Assembly: GCA_963693315.1 (NCBI GenBank)
Contig: OY856186.1
Location: 89,285,534 to 89,349,533 of the forward strand
Length of the DNA: 64,000 nucleotides
Direction of reading: 5' to 3'
DNA from: Diogma glabrata
Taxonomy: Eukaryota; Arthropoda; Insecta; Diptera; Cylindrotomidae
In this document: piece by piece, positions 1 to 10,292 of the stretch
Numbering within the stretch: position 1 is the stretch's first letter
Layout: each line of letters begins with the position of its first letter
The notes under the pieces: model-generated
Database searches by the model: none
Seen by the model: only the letters and a program-made list of their open reading frames with translations
Told to the model about the DNA's origin: nothing
Made by a program: the position numbers and the translations under genes

Positions 1-494
1 TTGTCAACATCGTCGGTCGATTTGGAGAATTCCAACCATGATTTGTTGTGGACGTTGAAGTCACCGGTAACGATAACTTCACAATTAGGGGACTTTGCTC
101 TAATCTCGTCCATAATTTTTGTCAGTATATTAAAAAAGTTTGGGTTACGTTTGTTGGGGGACCGGTATAAAGCTATTGTAAAAAAAGTCATTTCTGGAAG
201 ACAAATCTTTAAAACCATTGTATTGAAGCCGTCACCGTGTAGTTCAAAATTTGGAAAGCGCGTGTACGCAACACTCTCATGAATGAATGCGCATACGCCC
301 TGATGGAGTTTGAAAGCTGATTCGAGCCTATATTTGGAATTAAGCGATTCTATAAAGAGAAAATTTTCAGAAACTTGTGTTTCTGTAAGGAATAGAATGT
401 TCGGTTTGTCGTGCTCAAGATGATGTTGCACGTGGTCATGGTTAGCGTTCAATCCGCAGATGTTTTGAACATGTATTTTAAAATTTTTATTGAT
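1..494 (-). pseudogene. LINE A: endonuclease domain of a non-LTR retrotransposon (partial)
   Basis: Read on the minus strand this is an uninterrupted frame for the N-terminal half of an apurinic-endonuclease-like (EEP) domain that would nick target DNA for LINE insertion. Visible motifs in order are a start-like N-I-C-G-L-N block, LFLTETQ (the catalytic Glu region), a YRSPN block and the GDFNVHN motif near the window edge. The frame is cut off by the window start, so reverse transcriptase is not visible. Upstream, the frame meets a TGA at 495-497 and has no convincing ATG, so the 5' end is either decayed or frameshifted. The domain is of the same general kind as that of LINE B but clearly a different family. 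The open frame on the opposite strand at 1-282 is its shadow. The domain call is firm; the clade (jockey-like versus another EEP clade) is not resolved. Confidence 0.85.
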
Positions 495-789
495 TCATAT
501 ATGTTTTGTCCCTGCAAATTCCGTGGACATGCCGCTTTATGGGCGGGTGGATTGCGCAAATTTGCTTTACCACTTGCAGACCTATTTTTTTTCGGTTGTA
601 CTGCCATATATATATATCAAAATGTTTATTTTATTTTTTTGTGTTTTATTTTGAAATGCATAACTAAGTAAAAAATCCTATCATACTACAAAATATGACA
701 TATGCCAATATTTCATGATAAGATGAAGAAATAATAACAAAATAATAAGTGAAAAAAAAATTGTGAGAAATTTGCAGAAAACAAAACAA

Positions 790-1195
790 AACTAAATGCC
801 AATAATCCAGCTGATGCAGCGCACCCCAGACGCAACGCCCACCACCTTAATCGAGGCACAAAGCCCACACATATCTACGTGTTGGTTCGATTCCTCGGAA
901 GAGCTAATGAGCGTTACCGCTACGGAACGCTGCCCAGCTAAGACTGTAAGTGCTGCCGTTGACTAATTAAAGTTCGTCCGCCAGCACCCTAAGATATCAT
1001 CTTGGCTAATGACATCTCCTGCCATTGCCAGTGGTATGTGATATCTCACGCTAACTCATATGTCAATGGCAGGGACTGGAGTACGCAGGGTAGTCAGACC
1101 CGTAGATCAACATTGATCATAATCGATCAAAATCGATCCCTCCTGCGCTATATTAAAACCAAAAACGGGCGTACGTTGTTATCACAACCGTAGAC
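790..1195 (-). promoter_or_regulatory. GC-richer leader, probably the LINE A 5' untranslated region
   Basis: This block is visibly richer in G and C than its surroundings and lies directly upstream of the LINE A endonuclease on the same strand. The minus-strand core around 1030-1110 contains CGTACTCCAGTCCCTG followed by a GACATA-GAGTTA stretch. A close relative occurs on the plus strand at about 31095-31160 and a weaker one near 30610-30650. Repetition of a leader without its coding region fits a LINE 5' UTR with an internal promoter, but promoter activity is inferred only. Confidence 0.5.
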
Positions 1196-3422
1196 AAAAA
1201 AAAATTCAAAACACAAACTGATTTCTCTATGCGGCATAACATTGAATAATATTTAATTAAAGTAAAACAATATTACAAAACAAATTAGTTTAATCTAAAG
1301 AATCACTACTGCTATTCACATATTCACTCAATGTGTTATTTTTTAATTTCGTTTTCCCTTAAATATACAATAACTTTTCACATTTCTTCACACTCCGTCA
1401 GATTCTATTTCAAAGTCCATCACTCTTACTTTCATAACTCATAAGTTCAAAACACAAATGAAACAAACTTTTATATATTATTTACTTTTTTTCTACTTTT
1501 AATCATCAAGGCTATTAAATAAAGTTTTAACGGTATAATTTTGTATTTTTTAATTTTCACCCAAGCGTAAAGTTCAATCGAAACTTTAAGTCTGCGAAAA
1601 TATTTTTTTTTATGTTGAATGTGAGGAAGTTTGTTAGTAATGATTACAAAACAAAAATAACTTATACATTTTAAATTTTCAACGAATAAATAGTTAAATG
1701 AGGAAAGTAACGAATTAAGCTATTTATGCAAAGCTCAAAGTTTTTAAAGAATAACCTGTGATTGGAATACATACAATTCACCCTTACCGACAATCAAAAA
1801 GCTTAAAAGTAATCTAAAGATTTTTGTTTTAAAAATTCATAAAAACTTTCACTGTTTGCATAAAATTTTATTTTTTTTTTCTGCTAGATTATTGTTTATT
1901 ATTCTGTGTATTTTTCCCGGCTTTTTTTGTTCTCGTATATATTAATGTAGATGTAACGGGAACGGTTGGGTGTTACTGATGAGGATGGAGATTTCAAAAG
2001 TTAGAAAATATAAAAATTATAGAAACAAAACAACAGAGAAAATTACATTTTTAAGTTAAATGTTTAATTGAGGGATAACAAATTCAAACAATGAAGGTGC
2101 TACGAAATAATTAAGAAAAAAATATTATATAATGAAAATTAAAATATTACATATAAGCGGGATTTTAAAATTACAGAGAAGAGAAAAAGTTGAAATTTTA
2201 ATTTAAAACTGATTTTATTGAGCTAAGTTTTTCTCTCATTAGGATATTTAATTCCTAATCTCTGCATAATATAAGAAATTAAAAAAATATACTACAAAAT
2301 TATAATATAGCGTTTTATTCATTTATTAAAAATTTAAAGAAAATAATTCAAGCAACAAAATGTTTTGTGGAATTATTTTACAATAATTTATCAACATAAA
2401 TTATTGTTTTAATTTAAACAAAATGTTTATTAAAAATAAGCATAAACTAGTTTCAACATCTTATGTGAAAAACAAACTTTTGATAATGGACAGATAAAAT
2501 AAAATCCGTGTGAGGTAAATAGTTTCTATTGATAAGTGTTTAATGTAGGTATGAGGGCTAAGCTATATTTTGCCTTTGATCTTTACTTAGAACAAAGTTC
2601 AATATTCATACTTTTAGATGATAGTGGGATACCAGGTAGTACTGTTCTGAATACTCCTACATGATCATTAAAATTTTGCCACCCCTATATCCTATACTTT
2701 TCTTAAAAGCTTTATATTCATCATATCACAACATTTTTCTTTTCACGTTTACCTCAACCGAAAAATTACCCGCAAAAAATTCATTGAATGGAAAATGAAG
2801 ATTTTTAGATAACTCATTCATATTCTTGTTATATACCTATTTTACATGTCTTACCAACTCGTGTACTTAAAACAAAAAAATTTGTTTGGTAGTTTTCCGT
2901 TAATGTTTTAATTAGGTTTTTATTTCCTAAAATTTTTTGTTTTTCTGCTTGTTTTAGCTTCGTGAAAACTTTACATTTTATAATTTTTTGCTTAATGCAT
3001 GTGTAGACTGAAACGGTTGAAGCTTAATGAGATCTATTTTTGGACGTCTTCATAATATTGTTTAAATTTACAACCGCAAATGAGGCCGTAGAGTTAATAA
3101 TCATTTTACAGCCACTTGACATAGCCCCCTTCTATCAATTAGGGTTTGTATTATTTAAAAATATCAATTCATTCAAAAGGAATTTGTAGCAATCCATTTC
3201 AAACACTTTTTGCTATCAAGATACAAGTTGTAACCGATCTGTAGCAAGTAAAAAAATTTTACCAATAAAATGATGTTAGTATTTTTTATAGGTACAACTT
3301 TCATCTAAGTTACTTACCTGGAACATCTACCTCAACGGTTTCTTTCTTTTCCCTCGAATTACTGGAGCAAACGAATCTTACATCCATAGTGTTAGAAATA
3401 TTATAGATTCATATAATTAGAA
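1196..3422. other. AT-rich stretch with no recognisable gene
   Basis: I found no coding frame with family resemblance, no clear tandem array and no paired inverted termini here. Long A and T runs dominate. Confidence 0.5.
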
Positions 3423-3579
3423 ATATTATTATTATTTTTTTTTTGTTAATTAGTTAGACATGTTTAGCACACTAAATAAGAAATATTCATTATTTAGACT
3501 CTTTGAATATCCGAAGATACCATGTCAACTATAAAGGAAGGAGATGAGGAAAATGGAAGGAATGGGGATATATGGATAA

Positions 3580-3977
3580 CTATACTAATTGTTTTAAATG
3601 ATTATGGACATTTTCTTTAAATGCCTGAGGGGAAAATTCATCGGGAAATATAGAGAGAGGCATTGAGTTCCACAATTTGGCCACTCTATTAAAATAGTCG
3701 TTCTGAAAGGACACAGTTCTACAACGAGGTATTTGTACAACAAATGGATGGGATAAGTCGGCAGCTCTTGTTTGTCGATTATACTGCGCACACGATAATC
3801 GACAAGGATATTTTGAATTTCCTTAGAGGAGAATTCGCTAAAGTTATATTTATAGTAGATTGACAATTCAACCACATTTCTTCTGTGCTGGAGTGAATCA
3901 AGCTGGTCCGATAGTTCGGTATTATCAATCAACCGTATTGCTTTTCTCTGTACAGAGTCTAGACATTTTATTGTTGA
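3580..3977 (-). pseudogene. LINE B reverse transcriptase, C-terminal part
   Basis: The frame begins inside the 14-bp duplication and runs through QRKAIRLIDN, a HRRNVVELS block and a KLWNSMP-like block (frame change near the middle) to a TAG at 3580-3582. These are the usual tail motifs of a jockey/CR1-like LINE after the polymerase domain. The 3' untranslated region continues to about 3423. Its other half lies 6.3 kb away at 10279-12767 because PLE1 sits between. Small frameshifts show it is not functional. Confidence 0.85.
3964..3977. repeat. Target-site duplication of the PLE1 dimer, left copy
   Basis: The 14 bases cattttattgttga are identical to 10279-10292. Removing one copy and everything between restores the LINE B reading frame exactly, which makes this a convincing duplication from a single insertion event. 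Confidence 0.9.
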
Positions 3978-4223
3978 GAAAAGGAATAATGTTTTTGATG
4001 ATAGGATCTCTAAAGTACTTTTTATATTTTTATATTTTTATGTTATTTATTTTATTTTAATTTTACTATTATTTTATTTTATTTTAATTTTGTTTTATTT
4101 CTTTCATTATTATTTAACTTTTATGGTTATGATTATAATTATTTAATAAAAATTTTAAACTTTATAATTTATACTAATTATTTATAAAAAAACAATGAAA
4201 GAAGAAGGGGGGGGGGTGAAGAA

Positions 4224-4264
4224 GCCAACGTTTCGAAAGCTAGGTGTGCTTCCTTTGTCAAGGC
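4224..4264 (-). ncRNA. Hammerhead-ribozyme-like motif in the PLE1 3' region, left copy
   Basis: Read on the minus strand: GCC, then UUGACAAA, a GGAAGC/GCUUUC stem with a 7-nt loop, then GAAA, the palindrome ACGU, and GGC closing with GCC. This is the layout of a type I hammerhead with a tiny stem III. It differs from the consensus at the first core base (U for C) and at the G8-equivalent (A), and it has one extra base before stem II. Penelope-like elements are known to carry hammerheads, so I report it as a likely relative; activity is doubtful. Confidence 0.45.
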
Positions 4265-4443
4265 AGAAAAAAACTGTGAACGAAGAAAAACGATATTGCT
4301 TTTAGTTAGGAGAATAAAAAAGTTTAAAAAATAACGACACAATAAAGGTAAAAACCATAAGGTTATAGTATTATACAAACGTGTAACATATTTGGGATGT
4401 TATCAAAAAAACACACATATATAACACTAAACAACAAAATAAA

Positions 4444-4483
4444 ATAAAAAAATAAAAATAAAAATAAAAATAAAAATAAAAAC
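4444..4483. repeat. AAAAT-type microsatellite in the PLE1 3' region, left copy
   Basis: About seven units of aaaat/aaaata are visible, mirrored in the right copy near 9734-9772. It lies in the untranslated part downstream of the PLE1 open reading frame. Confidence 0.8.
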
Positions 4484-4834
4484 ACGAGATACACAGAAAA
4501 ATAATTATTGAAAAGGTTTTAAAAAACTTATTAATTTACCATAGATGATGTTGATTGACTGGTGGTTTTAATGTAATGGAAGAATTTTTCGGAACAATGA
4601 AAAATACGAAATATTGATTTTTTTATAAATTATTTAAAAGAAACCTGAAAAGGGGGAAATATGTATATAGAGAGGAGAAACGGCAGTGGCGGCGGATGAA
4701 TCAAAAGTGATGGGGTACATGAGTTAAGAGGTGGTGGTTAGGGTTTGGATGATGGGCAAGTATTTAGTGTTGAGGAAGGACAGGTCGGAAGTCAGGTTTA
4801 TGGATTTGGGTTTTAGTAGGGCAATGTAACAGGA

Positions 4835-7111
4835 TTACAGGAACAAACGGTGGTAGTAGTTGGGTTGTGAGGATAGGACCTTGGGCTGTTGGAAGTTGAA
4901 GTGATGACCATAAGATCTAAAATGGTCAATGATGGCGTTGTTGGAGTCGTGTTGGTGTTTGAAAATAGATATGTGTTTTTGAACCCGTGTTTTAAGAATT
5001 TGTTTGGTTTGACCAACGTAGACAGCATCGCAGTCGCAGCAGTCCAATTGATAGATGACGTTGCACCGTCCCAAAGGAGGGGTTATATCTTTGATATGGG
5101 AGAAAAGGAGGAGGTTAAGGGAAGTGGGATAGGAAATAGCTAGCCGAACCTCGGGAAATTTATGTTTAAAAAAGGATTTAATTATGAAGTTAAAACCGTC
5201 GATGTTTGGAAACGATATGTAGACAGGATCGGGTGAAGGGGAGGATCTGGGAGCGGAAGGGTGAGATAGAGCGTGGTGCTTATCGAGAATTTTTTTGATA
5301 ATATGAGGGGGAAAGTTGTTGTTTTTTAGGATGCTGGAGATCTTTTCAATGTTTTTGGAAAAGAATTGTTCGTCACAGAGGGACAAGACCCGCTTAGCAA
5401 AAGAATAACCGATGTTGAATTTAGTGTTGAAGGAGTGTCCAGAGAGAAAATTTAACAGGCGGTTGGAAGAAATGGGTTTATGATACCAATCAATGGAAAT
5501 AGAGTTATCTTGGTTGTGAAGAATAAGAATGTCCAGAAAGCTGATTTGGTTATTGTTTTCAACTTCGTGAGTGAATTGAATTGATGGAGAGATTGAGTTT
5601 AGGGAAGTCAGAGTGTTGTTGATGTGAGCGGTAGGAATGCAACATATGATGTCATCGACATATTTTTTAAAAAATAAAGGAAGGTACAGAAGATGGTCCA
5701 TTGATTTGTTTAGAACATCTTCCAAGACCAGGTCGGAAAGGGTAGGGGAAAGAGGGTTGCCCATGGCGAGGCCACGGATTTGTGCATATGTGTTGGAACG
5801 GAAGGTAAAGAAGGAGGTGTTGACCGTGCAGAACATGATCATTTGTTGAAAAAGGAGATAGGGGATGGGAGTGATGGTTTTGATGGTGTCCCAACGGCTG
5901 CAAATGGCATTTAGGGCCATCTGGACAGGTACATTGGTGAACAAGGAGACGACATCAAATGAGACCAGGGAGTGACTGGGCGGAATGATTTTGTTGGAAA
6001 GAAAAAGTTTAAATTCTTGAGAATTTTTGACGTTGAAACAGGAGGTATCGCACACTTGCAGGAGGATTGAGTTTAGAAATTTGGATAGGTTGAATGATGG
6101 AGATGAGTAATTAGCGACAATAGGACGAAGAGGGATGTCTTCCTTGTGTATCTTTGGGAGACCATAGATTTTGGGTAGAGGCGAAACACAGGAACGGAGA
6201 CGGAAAGAGGTTTGGGAATCAATGTGGTTGGAAGAAAGAAGGGAGTCTACGTATTTGTTGTTAGTTTTGACAGCTGAGGAGGTAGGGTTGGTTGTAAGAA
6301 TTTTGTAAGTAGTAATGTCGGAGAGGAGCAGTTCCATTTTTTCTTGGTAAGATGATGACAGCATAACGACACTGATGTTGCCTTTGTCGGCGGGGAGAAT
6401 GGTTAGCTCGGGATGGGAGGAGAGGAACCGGCGGGATGAGTGGAGGGCTTTGATAAGGATGGACTCGGTGTGGTTGAATCGTCGGTTTTTGGAGGAGTGT
6501 GATATGTTTTTGAAGGAACTAAGGAGACTGTCAATAGTTGAGGATTTTAGATCGGGGTTAGGGAGTTTGGAAGAAAAACTGTTGATGGATGAAAGGATGT
6601 TGAGTTTAGTGTTGAGATCAAGGGTGGAGGGAGGTACAAATTTAGGACCAAAGCTGATCAGCATTTGGGTGTCTGTTGGAATGTCGATGTTTGTGAGATT
6701 TAAGATGTGGTTTGGGTCGTAGTGGATGTCCGGAGGGGACTGTGCTTCCTTAAGACGGCCATACTTGTTTAGGAGAGAAGGTTGGTTTTTTGTGATAATG
6801 TTGTTAAATTTTTGGTGTTGTGAAAAGAGGAAGTTTACAAGAATTCCGGAGGGGATATGCTGGTGAAGTTTGAGTCTGGTGCTATTGAGAGATGAGCGAA
6901 GGGTATTGATGGTACGGACTGTGTTGGAAATTGTTAGGTTTAGAATTTTGGTGTTGAGAACGTGAAAGAAACGGTTGTGGGTGGAAGGACCTTGTAAGGA
7001 TCCAAATAGGTTTTTTTCTAAGGTGTTGACATTGTTGAGGATAAAGGATGGGTAGATCCTTGATGTTCGGCATTGAAGGGCCGTACATGGCGCAAAACCA
7101 AAAACTGGCAC
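4835..7111 (-). CDS. PLE1 left copy: reverse transcriptase with GIY-YIG endonuclease
   Basis: A 758-residue frame encodes a Penelope-like polyprotein. The N-terminal third is Ser/Asn-rich and low in complexity. Conserved blocks follow: PADKG, then a P-K-I-Y-G-L-P-K-I-H-K block, SFDVVSLFTNVP (first catalytic Asp), GLAMGNPLSP, YVDD (5651-5662) and NNQISFLD. The C-terminus has the GIY-YIG nuclease, here with V-I-Y and Y-V-G at about 5006-5062. The first about 11 residues come from the central spacer, so the true start is uncertain and the copy may be 5'-truncated. A TAA at 4835-4837, where the right copy has GAA, removes the last 31 residues, which contain part of the nuclease tail. The protein should copy element RNA and nick chromosomal DNA; loss of the tail may disable it. 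The family call is firm. Confidence 0.9.
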   Translation of the reverse strand: MPVFGFAPCTALQCRTSRIYPSFILNNVNTLEKNLFGSLQGPSTHNRFFHVLNTKILNLTISNTVRTINTLRSSLNSTRLKLHQHIPSGILVNFLFSQHQKFNNIITKNQPSLLNKYGRLKEAQSPPDIHYDPNHILNLTNIDIPTDTQMLISFGPKFVPPSTLDLNTKLNILSSINSFSSKLPNPDLKSSTIDSLLSSFKNISHSSKNRRFNHTESILIKALHSSRRFLSSHPELTILPADKGNISVVMLSSSYQEKMELLLSDITTYKILTTNPTSSAVKTNNKYVDSLLSSNHIDSQTSFRLRSCVSPLPKIYGLPKIHKEDIPLRPIVANYSSPSFNLSKFLNSILLQVCDTSCFNVKNSQEFKLFLSNKIIPPSHSLVSFDVVSLFTNVPVQMALNAICSRWDTIKTITPIPYLLFQQMIMFCTVNTSFFTFRSNTYAQIRGLAMGNPLSPTLSDLVLEDVLNKSMDHLLYLPLFFKKYVDDIICCIPTAHINNTLTSLNSISPSIQFTHEVENNNQISFLDILILHNQDNSISIDWYHKPISSNRLLNFLSGHSFNTKFNIGYSFAKRVLSLCDEQFFSKNIEKISSILKNNNFPPHIIKKILDKHHALSHPSAPRSSPSPDPVYISFPNIDGFNFIIKSFFKHKFPEVRLAISYPTSLNLLLFSHIKDITPPLGRCNVIYQLDCCDCDAVYVGQTKQILKTRVQKHISIFKHQHDSNNAIIDHFRSYGHHFNFQQPKVLSSQPNYYHRLFL

Positions 7112-9492
7112 ATCTTACACTACGTAGGTTCTTCCTCCTTCAATGCCGAACATCAAGGATCTACCCATCCTTTATCCTCAACAATGTCAACACCTTAGAA
7201 AAAAACCTATTTGGATCCTTACAAGGTCCTTCCACCCACAACCGTTTCTTTCACGTTCTCAACACCAAAATTCTAAACCTAACAATTTCCAACACAGTCC
7301 GTACCATCAATACCCTTCGCTCATCTCTCAATAGCACCAGACTCAAACTTCACCAGCACATCCCCTCCGGAATTCTTGTAAACTTCCTCTTTTCACAACA
7401 CCAAAAATTTAACAACATTATCACAAAAAACCAACCTTCTCTCCTAAACAAGTATGGCCGTCTTAAGGAAGCACAGTCCCCTCCGGACATCCACTACGAC
7501 CCAAACCACATCTTAAATCTCACAAACATCGACATTCCAACAGACACCCAAATGCTGATCAGCTTTGGTCCTAAATTTGTACCTCCCTCCACCCTTGATC
7601 TCAACACTAAACTCAACATCCTTTCATCCATCAACAGTTTTTCTTCCAAACTCCCTAACCCCGATCTAAAATCCTCAACTATTGACAGTCTCCTTAGTTC
7701 CTTCAAAAACATATCACACTCCTCCAAAAACCGACGATTCAACCACACCGAGTCCATCCTTATCAAAGCCCTCCACTCATCCCGCCGGTTCCTCTCCTCC
7801 CATCCCGAGCTAACCATTCTCCCCGCCGACAAAGGCAACATCAGTGTCGTTATGCTGTCATCATCTTACCAAGAAAAAATGGAACTGCTCCTCTCCGACA
7901 TTACTACTTACAAAATTCTTACAACCAACCCTACCTCCTCAGCTGTCAAAACTAACAACAAATACGTAGACTCCCTTCTTTCTTCCAACCACATTGATTC
8001 CCAAACCTCTTTCCGTCTCCGTTCCTGTGTTTCGCCTCTACCCAAAATCTATGGTCTCCCAAAGATACACAAGGAAGACATCCCTCTTCGTCCTATTGTC
8101 GCTAATTACTCATCTCCATCATTCAACCTATCCAAATTTCTAAACTCAATCCTCCTGCAAGTGTGCGATACCTCCTGTTTCAACGTCAAAAATTCTCAAG
8201 AATTTAAACTTTTTCTTTCCAACAAAATCATTCCGCCCAGTCACTCCCTGGTCTCATTTGATGTCGTCTCCTTGTTCACCAATGTACCTGTCCAGATGGC
8301 CCTAAATGCCATTTGCAGCCGTTGGGACACCATCAAAACCATCACTCCCATCCCCTATCTCCTTTTTCAACAAATGATCATGTTCTGCACGGTCAACACC
8401 TCCTTCTTTACCTTCCGTTAAAACACATATGCACAAATCCGTGGCCTCGCCATGGGCAACCCTCTTTCCCCTACCCTTTCCGACCTGGTCTTGGAAGATG
8501 TTCTAAACAAATCAATGGACCATCTTCTGTACCTTCCTTTATTTTTTAAAAAATATGTCGATGACATCATATGTTGCATTCCTACCGCTCACATCAACAA
8601 CACTCTGACTTCCCTAAACTCAATCTCTCCATCAATTCAATTCACTCACGAAGTTGAAAACAATAACCAAATCAGCTTTCTGGACATTCTTATTCTTCAC
8701 AACCAAGATAACTCTATTTCCATTGATTGGTATCATAAACCCATTTCTTCCAACCGCCTGTTAAATTTTCTCTCTGGACACTCCTTCAACACTAAATTCA
8801 ACATCGGTTATTCTTTTGCTAAGCGGGTCTTGTCCCTCTGTGACGAACAATTCTTTTCCAAAAACATTGAAAAGATCTCCAGCATCCTAAAAAACAACAA
8901 CTTTCCCCCTCATATTATCAAAAAAATTCTCGATAAGCACCACGCTCTATCTCACCCTTCCGCTCCCAGATCCTCCCCTTCACCCGATCCTGTCTACATA
9001 TCGTTTCCAAACATCGACGGTTTTAACTTCATAATTAAATCCTTTTTTAAACATAAATTTCCCGAGGTTCGGCTAGCTATTTCCTATCCCACTTCCCTTA
9101 ACCTCCTCCTTTTCTCCCATATCAAAGATATAACCCCTCCTTTGGGACGGTGCAACGTCATCTATCAATTGGACTGCTGCGACTGCGATGCTGTCTACGT
9201 TGGTCAAACCAAACAAATTCTTAAAACACGGGTTCAAAAACACATATCTGTTTTCAAACACCAACACGACTCCAACAACGCCATCATTGACCATTTTAGA
9301 TCTTATGGTCATCACTTCAACTTCCAACAGCCCAAGGTCCTATCCTCACAACCCAACTACTACCACCGTTTGTTCCTGGAATCCTGTTACATTGCCCTAC
9401 TAAAACCCAAATCCATAAACCTGACTTCCGACCTGTCCTTCCTCAACACTAAATACTTGCCCATCATCCAAACCCTAACCACCACCTCTTAA
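7048..9492 (+). pseudogene. PLE1 right copy: reverse transcriptase/GIY-YIG, broken by one stop
   Basis: This copy encodes the same protein as the left arm. A two-base change (CC to AA) creates TAA at 8419-8421 in the reverse transcriptase, just before the GLAMGNPLSP block, so the frame is split into 7048-8421 and a continuation that is open again to 9492. YVDD lies at 8554-8565 and the GIY-YIG core at about 9154-9210. Unlike the left copy it keeps the full C-terminus ending at 9490-9492. A further visible change is Ile to Val in the nuclease. Each arm thus has a different disabling stop, and neither copy is intact. True PLE1 sequence begins at about 7137; the first about 30 codons are read from the other arm and the spacer. 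Confidence 0.9.
7080..7136. other. Central spacer of the PLE1 inverted dimer
   Basis: This 57-bp unique stretch separates the 5' sides of the two copies. It holds the nominal start codon region of the left frame, while the nominal start of the right frame (7048) lies in the opposite arm. There is no target-site-like repeat at its edges, which argues against one copy having inserted separately beside the other. Confidence 0.7.
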
Positions 9493-9952
9493 CTCATGTA
9501 CCCCATCACTTTTGATTCATCCGCCGCCACTGCCGTTTCTCCTCTCTATATACATATTTCCCCCTTTTCAGGTTTCTTTTAAATAATTTATAAAAAAATC
9601 AATATTTCGTATTTTTCATTGTTCCGAAAAATTCTTCCATTACATTAAAACCACCAGTCAATCAACATCATCTATGGTAAATTAATAAGTTTTTTAAAAC
9701 CTTTTCAATAATTATTTTTCTGTGTATCTCGTGTTTTTATTTTTATTTTTATTTTTATTTTTATTTTTTTATTTTATTTTGTTGTTTAGTGTTATATATG
9801 TGTGTTTTTTTGATAACATCCCAAATATGTTACACGTTTGTATAATACTATAACCTTATGGTTTTTACCTTTATTGTGTCGTTATTTTTTAAACTTTTTT
9901 ATTCTCCTAACTAAAAGCAATATCGTTTTTCTTCGTTCACAGTTTTTTTTCT

Positions 9953-9993
9953 GCCTTGACAAAGGAAGCACACCTAGCTTTCGAAACGTTGGC
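9953..9993 (+). ncRNA. Hammerhead-ribozyme-like motif in the PLE1 3' region, right copy
   Basis: Same sequence as the motif at 4224-4264 in the mirrored position: stem I GCC/GGC, degenerate core UUGACAAA, six-pair stem II with a 7-nt loop, GAAA, and the self-complementary ACGU. Retention of the stems with a weakened core suggests a decayed or diverged hammerhead. Confidence 0.45.
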
Positions 9994-10278
9994 TTCTTCA
10001 CCCCCCCCCCTTCTTCTTTCATTGTTTTTTTATAAATAATTAGTATAAATTATAAAGTTTAAAATTTTTATTAAATAATTATAATCATAACCATAAAAGT
10101 TAAATAATAATGAAAGAAATAAAACAAAATTAAAATAAAATAAAATAATAGTAAAATTAAAATAAAATAAATAACATAAAAATATAAAAATATAAAAAGT
10201 ACTTTAGAGATCCTATCATCAAAAACATTATTCTTTTTTCAAAATATTACATGGATCAAGATTTTCTTCTATTTTTCT

Positions 10279-10292
10279 CATTTTATTGTTGA
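10279..10292. repeat. Target-site duplication of the PLE1 dimer, right copy
   Basis: Identical 14-mer to 3964-3977. On the minus strand it encodes part of the S-T-I-K segment of LINE B, whose continuation is at 3963. Confidence 0.9.

Larger units (their letters stand above)
3978..10278. mobile_element. PLE1: Penelope-like element, head-to-head inverted dimer
   Basis: Two nearly identical copies of about 3.1 kb face away from each other around a 57-bp spacer (7080-7136), with 5' sides at the centre and 3' sides outward. Positions pair around a symmetry point near 7108 with only one small indel visible and a handful of substitutions. Each copy encodes a reverse transcriptase followed by a GIY-YIG endonuclease, the defining pair of Penelope-like elements. 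The right copy has about 40 extra bases at its outer end (about 10239-10278). The whole dimer is flanked by one 14-bp target duplication inside LINE B, with no second duplication at the centre. Inverted and multimeric copies are known for Penelope-like elements; this one is unusually long and symmetrical. Confidence 0.9.

Noticed and set aside
6375..6722. Open frames opposite to or out of phase with the PLE1 coding region (also 4889-5143, 5637-5849, 6882-7088, 7494-7841, 8313-8549, 9073-9327)
   Set aside because: They are shadows of the reverse transcriptase frame and appear in mirrored pairs because of the palindrome.
3978..10278. PLE1 palindrome as an assembly or library artefact
   Set aside because: Distinct substitutions in the two arms, a unique spacer, and LINE B continuing on both sides with a shared 14-mer argue that it is real, although reads should still be checked.
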